A stretch of DNA of 64,000 nucleotides from NCBI GenBank assembly GCA_944323135.1, contig CALURI010000006.1, positions 57,387 to 121,386 of the forward strand. Direction: 5' to 3'. Shown in pieces: positions 17,520-26,939 of this stretch. Origin of the DNA: Candidatus Gastranaerophilales bacterium. Its GTDB lineage: Bacteria; Cyanobacteriota; Vampirovibrionia; Gastranaerophilales; Gastranaerophilaceae. How positions within the stretch are numbered: position 1 is the first letter of the stretch; every line of letters begins with the position of its first letter. The position numbers were made by a program, and so were the translations under genes. The notes beneath the pieces are model-generated. The model worked only from the letters and a program-made list of their open reading frames with translations, searched no databases and was not told the origin of the DNA.

Positions 17520-17551
17520 AAAATCAGCCGACATTGCAGTCGACTGATTTT
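17520..17551. terminator. Terminator after the coiled-coil gene
   Basis: AAAATCAGCCGAC pairs with GTCGACTGATTTT (one mismatch), loop 'attgca', located just after the stop of the minus-strand gene. Confidence 0.7.
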
Positions 17552-17570
17552 ATAAATATTTATTGTATAG

Positions 17571-18176
17571 CTATTTTATTACGAAATCAGAATTTGAAGA
17601 TTGTGTTCTTTCAGAAGTGTAAGAAGACGGAATATCATAACTGCCGAAAGAATCAGTACGGAGTTTTTCCATATAAACCTGACCGTTTTTAACAATTTGT
17701 TGTTGCTGTGTAAGGTTTTTCTCCAAGTTTGTCAAAACTTGTTCGGCATAAAGCTCAGCGCCTTCTTTTGTTTTCATTGCTTCTTCAACAGCTTGAGCTC
17801 TGATATTATCAGCTTCTTCCATTGCTTTACGCTTCAATTCTTCACATTCTTGTTGAACTTGAGTTCTTATTCTTATACCTTCACGTTCCAATGCTTTTAT
17901 AAAATCAGCTTCTGACAATTTTCTGTCAGCTTCAGCCTGAGCATCTTGAACAATTTTTTCAGCCTTTTGTTGTGCTTCAATTTGAAGTTCTTCTCTGCGA
18001 CGCAAAAATGCTCGTGCTTCTTGAACTTCAACAGGTAAAGAAGCATAAATTCTATCTATTAATGTTTCTATTTCTTTTGTTTTTACAACCGTAAATTTCC
18101 GAGGAATAATCGGAAAACCTTCCTCCAAAGAGATTTCCAACATTTTTAATAAATCATATACACCATTTTGTTGCAT
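17571..18176 (-). CDS. Coiled-coil protein of unknown function
   Basis: 201 aa. A short N-terminal globular part (residues 1-55, 'IPRKFTVVKTKEIETLIDRI') is followed by a long coiled coil (about 60-170) rich in Ala/Glu/Gln/Arg, resembling DivIVA-like or ATP-synthase b-subunit-like proteins, then a Ser/Thr-rich tail. No transmembrane segment, so it is not AtpF. A strong promoter lies upstream and a terminator downstream, so it is monocistronic. A structural or division-associated role is only a guess. Confidence 0.75.
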   Translation of the reverse strand: MQQNGVYDLLKMLEISLEEGFPIIPRKFTVVKTKEIETLIDRIYASLPVEVQEARAFLRRREELQIEAQQKAEKIVQDAQAEADRKLSEADFIKALEREGIRIRTQVQQECEELKRKAMEEADNIRAQAVEEAMKTKEGAELYAEQVLTNLEKNLTQQQQIVKNGQVYMEKLRTDSFGSYDIPSSYTSERTQSSNSDFVIK

Positions 18177-18208
18177 TGTTACACATATACCTTTCTTGCT
18201 ATAATTAC

Positions 18209-18237
18209 ATTCTACATAAGCGTATATTAATTGTCAA
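18209..18237 (-). promoter_or_regulatory. Sigma-70 promoter of the coiled-coil gene
   Basis: Minus strand TTGACA (18237-18232), 17-nt spacer, TAGAAT (18214-18209): near-consensus with ideal spacing. Confidence 0.75.
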
Positions 18238-18266
18238 ATAATTTGTTACGGAAAAATCTATATATT

Positions 18267-18746
18267 TTAACATTTATGTAAACTATTTAAATATTCATTA
18301 ACCGGTTCCGAAACAAATTTAGAAATATCACCGTTATTAAGATATATTTCTTTGATAGTGCTTGAAGAAATAAAGTTATATTTTGGCTTAGTAGTAAGGA
18401 AAACTGTTTTAACCTCACTTGCAAGCGCGCTATTAGCTTGAGAAAGCTGCATTTCATATTCAAAATCAGAAACTGCACGCAAACCTCTAATAAGGACTGT
18501 AGCATTACGTTCTCTTGCATAATTAATTGTCAAACCTTCAAAAGAATCGACTTCTACATTTTCTAAATCTTTAACACTTTCCTCAATAAGTTTTACACGG
18601 GCATCTACAGGCAAAAAACCTGTTTTATCAGGGTTTTTAGCGACAGCAATAATTACTTTATCAAAGATTTCTGCAGCAGTTTTTAAAATATCTAAATGTC
18701 CTTTTGTAATCGGGTCAAAACTACCCGGATATATTGCTATTTTCAT
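18267..18746 (-). CDS. coaD: Phosphopantetheine adenylyltransferase
   Basis: 159 aa, standard length. Fourth enzyme step of coenzyme A synthesis, making dephospho-CoA from 4'-phosphopantetheine and ATP. 'YPGSFDPITKGHLDI' contains the T-x-G-H nucleotidyltransferase motif (H17), and 'FISSSTIKEI' the ISSTxIR-like C-terminal motif. panB and panC elsewhere in the window feed the same pathway. Confidence 0.97.
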   Translation of the reverse strand: MKIAIYPGSFDPITKGHLDILKTAAEIFDKVIIAVAKNPDKTGFLPVDARVKLIEESVKDLENVEVDSFEGLTINYARERNATVLIRGLRAVSDFEYEMQLSQANSALASEVKTVFLTTKPKYNFISSSTIKEIYLNNGDISKFVSEPVNEYLNSLHKC

Positions 18747-18840
18747 ATAATAATCCTTTTTTAATATTAACTATTATAAAACAAAAATAAATAAGCTACA
18801 TAATAAATATTATCAGAAAATAAAAATAAACTAATAATAC

Positions 18841-19240
18841 TTTATTTGCCTCCGGCAGGGTCTTCCAGACAGGGGCACTTTTGATGTCAAAAGTGCCTCA
18901 AAACCAGCGACACACATCCACTCGCTAATAATTTACAAGACTCAGCTTAAGGCGTGTAAACTCGTTTCACTCACACAATACACGCCTTTGATATTTGCTT
19001 CGTCTGTAATTATTGCTCGTTTCGTTATCGTCGCATCATTATAATATTTATTATTAAACTAAAAACAATTCGACCATTAATGCAGCGAATAATTAATGTT
19101 AGCGAAACAACAACAAAACGAGTGCTGTTCGAACGAATGCGAGTTCACTCGTTTTTTGTTGAGCGTTACAATTAATTAATGAGCGTAAAGTCGGTCGAGA
19201 GCTTCTTTGCGGTACTTTCTTGTCGGTACAAGAAAGTACG
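18841..19240. repeat. Non-coding region with several palindromes
   Basis: No coding potential. It holds GGCACTTTTGA/TCAAAAGTGCC (18874-18897, 2-nt loop), GTACTTTCTTGT/ACAAGAAAGTAC (19212-19239, 4-nt loop), CAACAAAACGAGTG against CACTCGTTTTTTGTTG (about 19107-19163) and a looser pair with ends near GCGTGTA/TACACGC (about 18952-18990). GC content is visibly higher than the surrounding spacer. Looks like a repetitive extragenic or relic mobile sequence; identity unknown. The spacer continues to 19523 with nothing recognised except direct repeats ATAAAGATTTCACAAA near 19445 and 19495. Confidence 0.5.
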
Positions 19241-19523
19241 TATAAAAATTTCTTTAGCAAATAATAGTGGTTCTGATAATATTTATTGTGTAAAGTTTTG
19301 TTAAGATATAACATATATTAAGCAATTGTATACTCTGTAAATACTTTATTAATATGTAAGAAATAAATAACGAACGCAATAAGCGAATTAATAAATTTTC
19401 ACACTACCTACTACACTTTCTACCTACTTTTTACACGAGGAATCATAAAGATTTCACAAAGCTTCTAAAAGATTTTTGGAAGCTCTTTTTATTTATAAAG
19501 ATTTCACAAATACATCTTATTTA

Positions 19524-19655
19524 TTATGCAAATATATTAAAATAATCAAACAATGCCTGTTCTTGTTGATTTAAGCCTGCAATTAATCTTTTGGTATTTA
19601 ACTTCAGTAAACGTCTCATGTGTTGGGGCATTTTTAGAATATATAGACAATTCAT
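19524..19655 (-). CDS. Possible 43-aa small protein
   Basis: Frame beginning MNCLYILKMPQHMRR and ending 'QQEQALFDYFNIFA', with a G-rich SD-like GGGGG five bases upstream of ATG 19655. The C-terminal half looks protein-like (amphipathic helix). It could also be the tail of a decayed longer gene. Overlapping frames of similar size on both strands look like shadows. Confidence 0.3.
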   Translation of the reverse strand: MNCLYILKMPQHMRRLLKLNTKRLIAGLNQQEQALFDYFNIFA

Positions 19656-19796
19656 TTTTTACCCCCATTAACTCGGAAGGAATTTTCTTCAAAGAAAAAG
19701 AAACGAGCTTTGAATGTGTATTATGCAATTTTTAATAAAAATTTTTGATTAAAATAATTGCTTAAAATCAATTTTAATATTAATATTATTAACTAC

Positions 19797-19831
19797 AAAA
19801 AAAAGACACCCTAATTGGGTGTCTTTTTTAT
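19797..19831. terminator. Terminator of the winged-helix gene
   Basis: AAAAGACACCC-taatt-GGGTGTCTTTT, 11-bp stem with A/T runs on both sides, just after the minus-strand gene. Confidence 0.8.
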
Positions 19832-19846
19832 AATTTTTTTCAATAA

Positions 19847-20053
19847 CTATTTAAGTCTTACGCTAACTGAAGCACCTTTTTTAGAAATTTCAACTTTGTC
19901 TTCTCTAGCTAACCAGCCAAGACCTAAATCTGCAAAATTTCCTTTAAGATCTAATTCTTTTTTCATTTTAGAAAAAGTTGCTTCTCCATTGTTTGACAGA
20001 TAATTGTAGATTTGACCTGCTGATTGTCCGATTTGTTCTTGTAATTCTTGCAT
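19847..20053 (-). CDS. Winged helix-turn-helix protein (DUF2582-like)
   Basis: 68-aa protein: helix 'IGQSAGQIYNYLSNNG', recognition-type region 'FSKMKKELDLKG' and a beta wing 'DKVEISKKGASVSVRL', matching the small winged-helix DUF2582 family of unknown regulatory role. Strong SD GGAGG before ATG 20053. Single gene with its own terminator. Confidence 0.8.
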   Translation of the reverse strand: MQELQEQIGQSAGQIYNYLSNNGEATFSKMKKELDLKGNFADLGLGWLAREDKVEISKKGASVSVRLK

Positions 20054-20209
20054 ACTTAACCTCCATGCATTTTTTTAATTTTGTATTACCTTCTCTCCGT
20101 TTATGGATATATAATAGCTTAACGGGTAAAAAAAAGCAATAGTTCAGAAGGATGAGGACAAAACATTTTTTTTATTGTTCATGGTACAATTATTTTTAAA
20201 GGAGTATGA

Positions 20210-23200
20210 ATGTTAATATCCGGTGATTTATCAACTAATAAAACGGGTTTGCTTATCAATGCTTATGCAGATTTGCTTAATTCAGGCGTTAAATCATCAG
20301 AAATTTTAGTAATTGTTCAAAATTCTAACCTTAAACAAAACTTCATAAATAAAACGTTAGAAAAATTAAAAATTAAATGCATAGAAAAATTACAAGTTTA
20401 TTCATTTTCTTCACTGGTATATAACACGATTAATGATAATTGGGCATTAGTTGAAAACATAAATCCTTTTGATAACCCTACAATATTGCCAAATCTTGCA
20501 GGACTTGAAGTTTCTCAATTCATTTTGAAAGATATCTTAAAAGAAATTCCGTTTAAAGGCTACAATTCTAAAAAATCGCTTTTACATCAAATTTTTAGAA
20601 GATATTCTCTAATTGTTCAAAATAATTTGACAGATGAAGAAGTTGAATGGCGTTCAAGAGTATTAAATGAAAGTTTTGCTGATGATGCTAAAATTGCATT
20701 AAAAAAATTACTCAAAGAAACTCTTGCATTAAGGGATTTTGACTATTTAAGACAAACTCTTGTATTTAATTATATTTATAAAAATTCAGATTATTTTAAA
20801 AATATAAAGTACTTAATTTTAGATGACGGAGATGAAATTACACCTGTTTGTTTTGATTTTATATCACATCTTGCAGCTCAATTAAATGAAGCATTCATTG
20901 CATTTGACGAAAAAGGCGCAAGCCGTGCAGGATACTTGAGCGCCGATAGAACTGCTGTTTGGAAATTTGAGGAATTGTTTAAACAAAAAGCAAAAAAACT
21001 CGTATCTGAAAATGAACTTTATAAAGATGCTGAAAATTTGTTTTCAAACATTACCGGAAATGAGAATTCTACATTAGAGCACTTTTCATTACAATCGCCT
21101 TCGAAAAGAGCTTCAATGATAGATTTAGCTGTTAAACAAATTAAAGAGCTTTTAAACAAAAATATTCTGCCATCAGAGATTTCTATAATTACTCCGGTAA
21201 TCGATGATATGCTCAAATTTTCACTAAAAGAAAATATTCACGCAAATTTAATATTTCTATCCGGAAGTGAAAAACTTATTCAAAATAAACTTGTTAAATC
21301 AACACTGACAATATTAAAACTCAATAACTCAATACAAGTTAATGAATTTGATTTAAGAGTAGTTTTATCGGAATTTTTAGGAATCCCAATAAAATATTGC
21401 AAAGATATTCTCGAAAACTATAATATAAACGGCAAACTCATTGAGCATGAATTTAAACTTGAAGAATACACTGAGAAATATAAAAAATTCCTTGAGATTT
21501 TATCTAAAATCACACAAAGTACTTCAAAACTTTCAGAAAAAGTTTATGACATATATTATGAACTTGCAGAATTTTATGAAATCAATCCGGTTGAATTAAA
21601 TAAATTTAATTTTTTTATAAAACAATTGCAAGATTTTGAAAATATATTTGGAAAAGATTTTGAGAATAAACAAAATGAAATTATAAATCAAATAGAAAAT
21701 TCAATAATTTCAGAAAACCCATACTCAACTCTTGAAATATCTCAAAACGATTTAATTATTTCTACCCCGCAAAAAATTATAGATAATCAAATAAAAACAA
21801 AATACCAATTATGGCTTGATATTTCAAGTGACGAATGGATTAAAAGCGATACAGGTCCATTATATAACGCCTGGGTTTTTCAACGCGGTTGGGCAAAAGA
21901 TAAATTTACAATTGACGATAATATAGAACTTTCGAAAGAAAAAACTGCAAGAATTTTAAGAAAACTAACATTATGTGCATCAAATCATATTTACACATAT
22001 TCAAGCTTATTTGACGGAAACGGAATAGAAAATTTCAGCGGAATAGAAGAATATATTAAAATTAATGAAATAACTGAACAAACACAAAATAACACAACAA
22101 CCTTTAAAATCATACCAAGAGATGACCAAAAACCGGTACTCGATTACAAACAAGGCAAAATGGCAATTTCTGCTGTTCCTGGTGCTGGAAAAACTACAAT
22201 CTTGCTTGCCTTGATTTTGAGACTTCTCGATAACGGAATAAACCCTGAAAATATATTTGTAATGACATATATGGAAAGTGCTGCCAGAAATTTTAGAGAC
22301 AGAATTAAAAATATTCGACAGAATAATTCCCAGCTTCCAAATATCAGCACAATACATGGACTTGCATTAAGAATACTAAAAGAAAACGGCAACTTTGAAA
22401 GACTCGGACTATCTTCAGATTTTGAAATTTGTGATGACACTCAACGTTCCAGAATTATTAGAGATATTGCTAACAAATTAAAATTAAAGAAAAAAGAAAC
22501 AGAAGAATTTGACAGAGGAATTTCAGTATTCAAAATTTCAAAAGGCCAATTTAACAATTCAATGGATAAAAAACTTGAAAATTTCAAAACATTTTTCGAA
22601 GAATACCAAAGAATTTTAAAAGAATCAAATTTGATTGACTATGATGATATGCTTTTATCATCCGTAAAACTTCTTGAAGAAAATGCGGATATAAGAACAT
22701 ATTACCAAGATATATGTCATTACATCATCGAAGATGAGGCACAGGATTCATCTTCAATCCAGCAAAAATTAATAAATATTTTAAGCGCAAAATACAAAAA
22801 TCTTATCAGATGCGGCGATATTAACCAAGCAATTACAACAACTTTTTCAAATGCTGATGTAGCTGGTTTTAGAAAGTTTATCGAAGAAAGTAACAGCATA
22901 AGTATGGATTATTCTCAACGCTGCACAAAAGATGTTTGGACTCTTGCAAATAATTTAGTTAAATGGGCAGATACCCAAAATGAAACCAAAAATGCATTTT
23001 TCAATATTTTTATGCACCCTGTTGAAGGCAAAAACCCTGAATCAGAAAATGCATTACACGCAGTTATTTTTGAAAAACCTCTTGAGGAAAAAAATTATAT
23101 CTTAAGAGAAATTAAATCAGCACTGAAAAAAAATCCGAAATGCACAATAGGTATTCTTTTAAGAAGTAATTATCAAGTTGCGGAATGGATAAATTTCATA

Positions 23201-24073
23201 AACAACAGCGGGCTAAAAACAATTACACGTAGTGAAAGCTTGGAACAAAAATCAATTTTCAGAGTAATTTTTGCAATTATGCAAATGATTATACATCCAT
23301 TTGATAACAATATAATAGCCGACAACTACGAAATTTTAGCAGAATCAGGATTTTATAAACAAAGATTAGGACTTGAGATAAGAAAATACGAAAACCCATT
23401 TATTCAAGTAAATTGTGATAATATAGAAAACATCTATCTTGCACAATTTTATTGGGACTTAAACTATTGGCTTTCATTTTCTAACCTTGCCCCTGAAGAA
23501 ATTGCAATAAAAATAGGACTACACTATTTTTCATCAGATATAGAAAAATCTAATGTCTACCTTATTTCAACATTAATTAAACGTTTAAGCTTAAACTACA
23601 AAGAATTTCCAACACTTGTCGAGCGTCTGGGAGAACTTGCGAAAAAGCCAAAATTAAGCGGATTTAATTTCTTCTCAGAAGAGGATGAAAGTGATAAAGA
23701 ATTTCTGGCAGGAAAAGTACAAATTATGACGCTGCATAAATCTAAAGGAGATGAATTTGATTACGTATTTATCCCTGAAATGTCAGAAAAAAATCTTACT
23801 CTTGATTTTAATCAAATTAAACTTAAAAATTCTGATTTCAATGAAAATCTAAAACGACTTAATCCTGAATATAAACCAAAATCAGAATTTGATATGAAAC
23901 AAGAGCTTGTATCAGAAAATTTAAGACTACTCTACGTTGCAATTACAAGAGCAAAAAAACAATTATATTTTACAACAAGCAGAACAATTAAATCTTTTAC
24001 AAATACAATTGAACAGGAGCCAAGCTTAATATTTTCAGATATACTAACTTGTACGGAGGAACATCATGAATAG
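20210..24073 (+). CDS. UvrD/AddA-like SF1 helicase with an extra degenerate N-terminal helicase module
   Basis: 1287-aa DNA repair helicase. The C-terminal half is an active-looking SF1A helicase: Walker A 'GAGKTT' (658-663), 'DEAQ' (842-845), 'TLHKSKGDEFDYVF' (about 1177) and 'LYVAITRAKKQLY' (about 1242). The N-terminal ~550 residues form a second helicase-like module with a degenerate P-loop ('GDLSTNKTG', 4-12) and 'ILDDGDE', like the inactive helicase part of AddB. The next gene supplies an iron-sulfur nuclease, overlapping by 8 nt. Together they look like a rearranged AddAB exonuclease for double-strand break processing. SD AAAGGAG before ATG 20210. Confidence 0.85.
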   Translation: MLISGDLSTNKTGLLINAYADLLNSGVKSSEILVIVQNSNLKQNFINKTLEKLKIKCIEKLQVYSFSSLVYNTINDNWALVENINPFDNPTILPNLAGLEVSQFILKDILKEIPFKGYNSKKSLLHQIFRRYSLIVQNNLTDEEVEWRSRVLNESFADDAKIALKKLLKETLALRDFDYLRQTLVFNYIYKNSDYFKNIKYLILDDGDEITPVCFDFISHLAAQLNEAFIAFDEKGASRAGYLSADRTAVWKFEELFKQKAKKLVSENELYKDAENLFSNITGNENSTLEHFSLQSPSKRASMIDLAVKQIKELLNKNILPSEISIITPVIDDMLKFSLKENIHANLIFLSGSEKLIQNKLVKSTLTILKLNNSIQVNEFDLRVVLSEFLGIPIKYCKDILENYNINGKLIEHEFKLEEYTEKYKKFLEILSKITQSTSKLSEKVYDIYYELAEFYEINPVELNKFNFFIKQLQDFENIFGKDFENKQNEIINQIENSIISENPYSTLEISQNDLIISTPQKIIDNQIKTKYQLWLDISSDEWIKSDTGPLYNAWVFQRGWAKDKFTIDDNIELSKEKTARILRKLTLCASNHIYTYSSLFDGNGIENFSGIEEYIKINEITEQTQNNTTTFKIIPRDDQKPVLDYKQGKMAISAVPGAGKTTILLALILRLLDNGINPENIFVMTYMESAARNFRDRIKNIRQNNSQLPNISTIHGLALRILKENGNFERLGLSSDFEICDDTQRSRIIRDIANKLKLKKKETEEFDRGISVFKISKGQFNNSMDKKLENFKTFFEEYQRILKESNLIDYDDMLLSSVKLLEENADIRTYYQDICHYIIEDEAQDSSSIQQKLINILSAKYKNLIRCGDINQAITTTFSNADVAGFRKFIEESNSISMDYSQRCTKDVWTLANNLVKWADTQNETKNAFFNIFMHPVEGKNPESENALHAVIFEKPLEEKNYILREIKSALKKNPKCTIGILLRSNYQVAEWINFINNSGLKTITRSESLEQKSIFRVIFAIMQMIIHPFDNNIIADNYEILAESGFYKQRLGLEIRKYENPFIQVNCDNIENIYLAQFYWDLNYWLSFSNLAPEEIAIKIGLHYFSSDIEKSNVYLISTLIKRLSLNYKEFPTLVERLGELAKKPKLSGFNFFSEEDESDKEFLAGKVQIMTLHKSKGDEFDYVFIPEMSEKNLTLDFNQIKLKNSDFNENLKRLNPEYKPKSEFDMKQELVSENLRLLYVAITRAKKQLYFTTSRTIKSFTNTIEQEPSLIFSDILTCTEEHHE

Positions 24074-24695
24074 TTTTTCACCAAACATGTTAAAAACATT
24101 TGAAACCTGCCCTCAAAAATATTATTACAAATATGTTCAGAAAATTTCTGTACCTCAAAAAACAGGGCTTTTTGAAAAAGGTAAAAAAGTTCATGCTCTT
24201 GCTAACTATTATCTCCGAGGCGATGATATCTCAAAAATGGAAAATGCCTTAAATTTAGAAGAAAAAAAAATTTGGGAAACACTTAAACAAAATGAATATT
24301 TTCAAAAGAGTTATATAAATTCTGAATACAATCTTTCATGCAGTATTGGCAATTATTGGATAGGCGGTCGTTTAGATGCCCTAATGAAAGATGATAACAC
24401 CTACTACATACTTGATTACAAAACAGGTTCAATCCCCAAAAATCCCAAATACGATTATCAAACAATAACATACCTTTTATGTACCTCAAAAATGTATGGT
24501 AATAATGTCAAATTTATCTACATTGATTTAAAAAATAATCAAAATTCTATAATTGATTTTAATATAGAAAAAGCACAAGAATACGAAAAAAGAATTATAG
24601 ATATTTGTGAAAAAATAACTACTATCCAATTTCCTGAAGAAATTGAGCATTCCAAAATGTGTGAATTTTGTGAATATAAAAAAATATGTATTTAA
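24066..24695 (+). CDS. PD-(D/E)XK nuclease with predicted 4Fe-4S cluster (AddB/Cas4-like)
   Basis: 209 aa, RecB-family nuclease. Catalytic residues visible: H43, D104 ('GGRLDA'), D117 and K119 ('LDYKTG') and Q132. One Cys near the N-terminus (C15) and three at the C-terminus (C199, C202, C208) match the split cysteine pattern of the iron-staple nucleases in AddB and Cas4. Translationally coupled to the helicase (8-nt overlap, GGAGGAA SD inside it). No CRISPR repeats or cas genes nearby, so recombinational repair is more likely than spacer acquisition. Confidence 0.85.
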   Translation: MNSFSPNMLKTFETCPQKYYYKYVQKISVPQKTGLFEKGKKVHALANYYLRGDDISKMENALNLEEKKIWETLKQNEYFQKSYINSEYNLSCSIGNYWIGGRLDALMKDDNTYYILDYKTGSIPKNPKYDYQTITYLLCTSKMYGNNVKFIYIDLKNNQNSIIDFNIEKAQEYEKRIIDICEKITTIQFPEEIEHSKMCEFCEYKKICI

Positions 24696-24731
24696 AAAAA
24701 AAGCTCCTCATTTTTATGAGGAGCTTTTTTA
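24695..24731. terminator. Bidirectional terminator between nuclease gene and rplL
   Basis: AAGCTCCTCAT pairs with ATGAGGAGCTT, short T loop, A-run before and T-run after; serves both convergent genes. Confidence 0.85.
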
Positions 24732-24751
24732 AATCATTTATAATCAATTGA

Positions 24752-25126
24752 CTATTTGATTTCAACAGTTGCACCAGCAGCTTCAAGTTGTTTTTTGATA
24801 GCTTCAGCATCTTCTTTTTTGATACCTTCTTTAACTGGTTTTGGGGCACCGTCAACTAAATCTTTAGCTTCTTTCAAGCCAAGACCAGTGATAGCTCTAA
24901 CTTCTTTTAATACAGCAATTTTGTTAGCACCAGCAGATGCTAAGATTACAGATACTTCAGAAGCTTCTTCAGCTGCTGCTTCACCTGCTGCTACAGGAGC
25001 TGCTGCAACTGCTACAGGAGCTGCTGCTGATACGCCGAATTTTTCTTCCATAGCTTTTACTAATTCAGCTGCTTCTAACAAAGTTAATTTTTCAATTGAT
25101 TCTAAAATAGTTTCTACGTTACTCAT
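24752..25126 (-). CDS. rplL: 50S ribosomal protein L7/L12
   Basis: 124 aa, full length. Forms the flexible stalk that recruits translation GTPases. N-terminal dimerisation helices, an Ala/Val/Glu hinge (about 35-60) and the C-terminal domain with '[20 protein letters not shown]' are all visible. AAAGGAG precedes the start. Second gene of the rplJ-rplL operon, here separated from rplK-rplA. Confidence 0.98.
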   Translation of the reverse strand: MSNVETILESIEKLTLLEAAELVKAMEEKFGVSAAAPVAVAAAPVAAGEAAAEEASEVSVILASAGANKIAVLKEVRAITGLGLKEAKDLVDGAPKPVKEGIKKEDAEAIKKQLEAAGATVEIK

Positions 25127-25172
25127 TATTTTTCTCCTTTTAAATTGTTTTCAATTTGTACATCTTAGAGGC

Positions 25173-25694
25173 TTATTGAGCCTTTGCGTCTCTAACAGCA
25201 GCCATAGTTCTTGTAAGTTGTGACATAACTGCATTGATAGATCCAACGATACCTGAAGCAGGTGAATTGATAGAACCGAGAATTTTTGCAAGAAGTTCTT
25301 CTTTTGAAGGCATTTTTGATAATGCTTCTGCTTCTTTAGCGGTTAATAATTTACCGTCCAATGCTCCGCCTAATATTGCACCTTTTTTGGTATCTTTAAT
25401 AAATTTTGCAACTGCTTTTGCAGGGCTTACTTGATCTTCAAAACCAAAAGCAATAGCTACAGGTCCTGTCAAAGAATCAGTAAGAACTTCAAAATCAGTA
25501 CCCTTTAAAGCAATTTTAGCTAAAGTATTTTTTGTTACCATATAATCGCCGCCATCTTTTTGAAGGCTTCTTCTTAAATTGGTAATTTCTTCTACAGAAT
25601 ATCCTTTATACTCAGTTAAAATAGCTACTTGGGCTTTTTCTGCTTTTGCTTTTATTGCATCTATTTTTTCAGATTTAAAAGCTTTTGTTGCCAT
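25173..25694 (-). CDS. rplJ: 50S ribosomal protein L10
   Basis: 173 aa. Base of the L7/L12 stalk; 'AILTEYKGYSVEEITNLRR' is the family's N-terminal rRNA-binding region and the C-terminal helix that binds L12 dimers is present. GAAGGAG SD before ATG 25694. The mRNA leader upstream carries an L10 autoregulatory site. Confidence 0.97.
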   Translation of the reverse strand: MATKAFKSEKIDAIKAKAEKAQVAILTEYKGYSVEEITNLRRSLQKDGGDYMVTKNTLAKIALKGTDFEVLTDSLTGPVAIAFGFEDQVSPAKAVAKFIKDTKKGAILGGALDGKLLTAKEAEALSKMPSKEELLAKILGSINSPASGIVGSINAVMSQLTRTMAAVRDAKAQ

Positions 25695-25837
25695 GTTTAG
25701 CTCCTTCTGTTTGTATTCCTTGATTGCCTATGCAATCTGTTCGACCTTGTTATTTCCCGAATATTAAAAAAGATTTCGCTTTTCCAATATCGGACCGCAA
25801 AATCTCACAAGTGAACAAATCTATATTTTATATTTCG

Positions 25838-25965
25838 ACTGTTTCACCTCGGTTAGCTGGTTTATTAAGGGGGACTGTAATAATTTCTATTATCACAGTG
25901 GGGAAATTAATTTACCTTCAAGGATTTTACCCCACCCCCGCTAACTGTCTGCGGTTGTACAAAAA
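25838..25965 (-). ncRNA. Ribosomal protein L10 leader
   Basis: Minus strand: 'CCGCAGACAGTTAGC' (25954-25940) and 'GCTAACCGAGGT' (near 25857-25846) are the paired, conserved elements of L10 leaders (AGACAG ... CCGAGGT kink-turn region), with a variable hairpin between them. About 150 nt upstream of rplJ. The L10-L12 complex is expected to bind here and repress translation. The rest of the 310-base gap shows no gene. Confidence 0.8.
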
Positions 25966-26004
25966 ATATATTACTTCAAATATGATTAAAAATCAATAGT
26001 TCTG

Positions 26005-26931
26005 TTAATTTTTCTTAATCAACGACCAAACTTCACATTCTTGATCAATTATATTATAAGATCCACGCAAAAACGGTTTATACATAGGTTCATTGTGCAG
26101 TTCATAGCGCATACAAAAATTACCTAAACACACAGGCTCATTTTGTATTTTAAGAGAAACTAATTTCTCAAGAAGCGGATAAACATCCCTTTTAAAATTT
26201 GTATTATTATCATAAACATCTAAAGAAATATATGATATTAAAAGCCATTTTTTCTTTCTCATATTTACTCTTATACGATTTACTGCTAATTCAATAAAAT
26301 TCAATACATTATCAACGCTGTTAAAATCATTTAACATAATAAGCATTTTATCTCCTGATTTAGCAAATCTGCATCCTGTTAAATTCTTTATTGATGCAAA
26401 AAATGTTTTAAAAGCTTCTTCTTCTTTCTCTTTTATAGCTTCAACCGATTCGCCGCCCCAACAAGAATCAACCATCATGTTTTTAGCCTTAAATTCTACA
26501 AGAATTGCAACATCATTACATCTTTTAATATTATTTTCCACTTCTTTTTGCAATTCTTTATTAAATTTTGCTTCTCTTCGTTCTTCACATCCTCCGATTG
26601 CAATTTTTAAAGAATCAATAGCTCGATGACAATAATATTTAAATTTTGAAAGTGCAAAGACAACTACAATAGCTATAATATCAAACAACAGCAACGAACC
26701 GTCAATAAATACACCGCCAACGCTGACTGACTGATTATAAAAGATTTTTACAAAATCTGAAACAACATTAGCAATAGGTTCTACAAATGAAAATGCACTT
26801 ATATCCAAAAGCGTTAAAAACCAATACGTTGCTGTCAAAAATACAAGTATCATCAAAGCTATTTGAACAACAAATAAAATATTTATAAAACTATTTATCA
26901 TTCTGGATATAAATTTGTATATAGGAATCAT
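26005..26931 (-). CDS. Membrane protein with cytoplasmic, possibly cyclase-like domain
   Basis: 308 aa. Two hydrophobic segments (about 18-40 and 75-98) are followed by a ~200-residue cytoplasmic domain. 'GCRFAKSGDKMLIML' and 'LLISYISLDVYD' vaguely recall the beta strands of class III nucleotide cyclases, but the metal-binding Asp pair is not evident, so any cyclase fold would be degenerate. It starts 8 nt after the panC stop and is likely co-transcribed. Function unknown. Confidence 0.65.
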   Translation of the reverse strand: MIPIYKFISRMINSFINILFVVQIALMILVFLTATYWFLTLLDISAFSFVEPIANVVSDFVKIFYNQSVSVGGVFIDGSLLLFDIIAIVVVFALSKFKYYCHRAIDSLKIAIGGCEERREAKFNKELQKEVENNIKRCNDVAILVEFKAKNMMVDSCWGGESVEAIKEKEEEAFKTFFASIKNLTGCRFAKSGDKMLIMLNDFNSVDNVLNFIELAVNRIRVNMRKKKWLLISYISLDVYDNNTNFKRDVYPLLEKLVSLKIQNEPVCLGNFCMRYELHNEPMYKPFLRGSYNIIDQECEVWSLIKKN

Positions 26932-26939
26932 CTAAAACC

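Noticed and set aside
19546..19735. Overlapping 60-codon frames on both strands
   Set aside because: No SD, no domain-like composition; the 43-codon frame at 19524-19655 is slightly better and is listed with low confidence.
24066..24695. Cas4 of a CRISPR system
   Set aside because: No repeats or other cas genes in the window; coupling to a UvrD/AddA-like helicase points to recombination repair.
25724..25999. Plus-strand open frame of 91 codons upstream of rplJ
   Set aside because: It is antisense to the L10 leader, whose conserved RNA elements explain the sequence.
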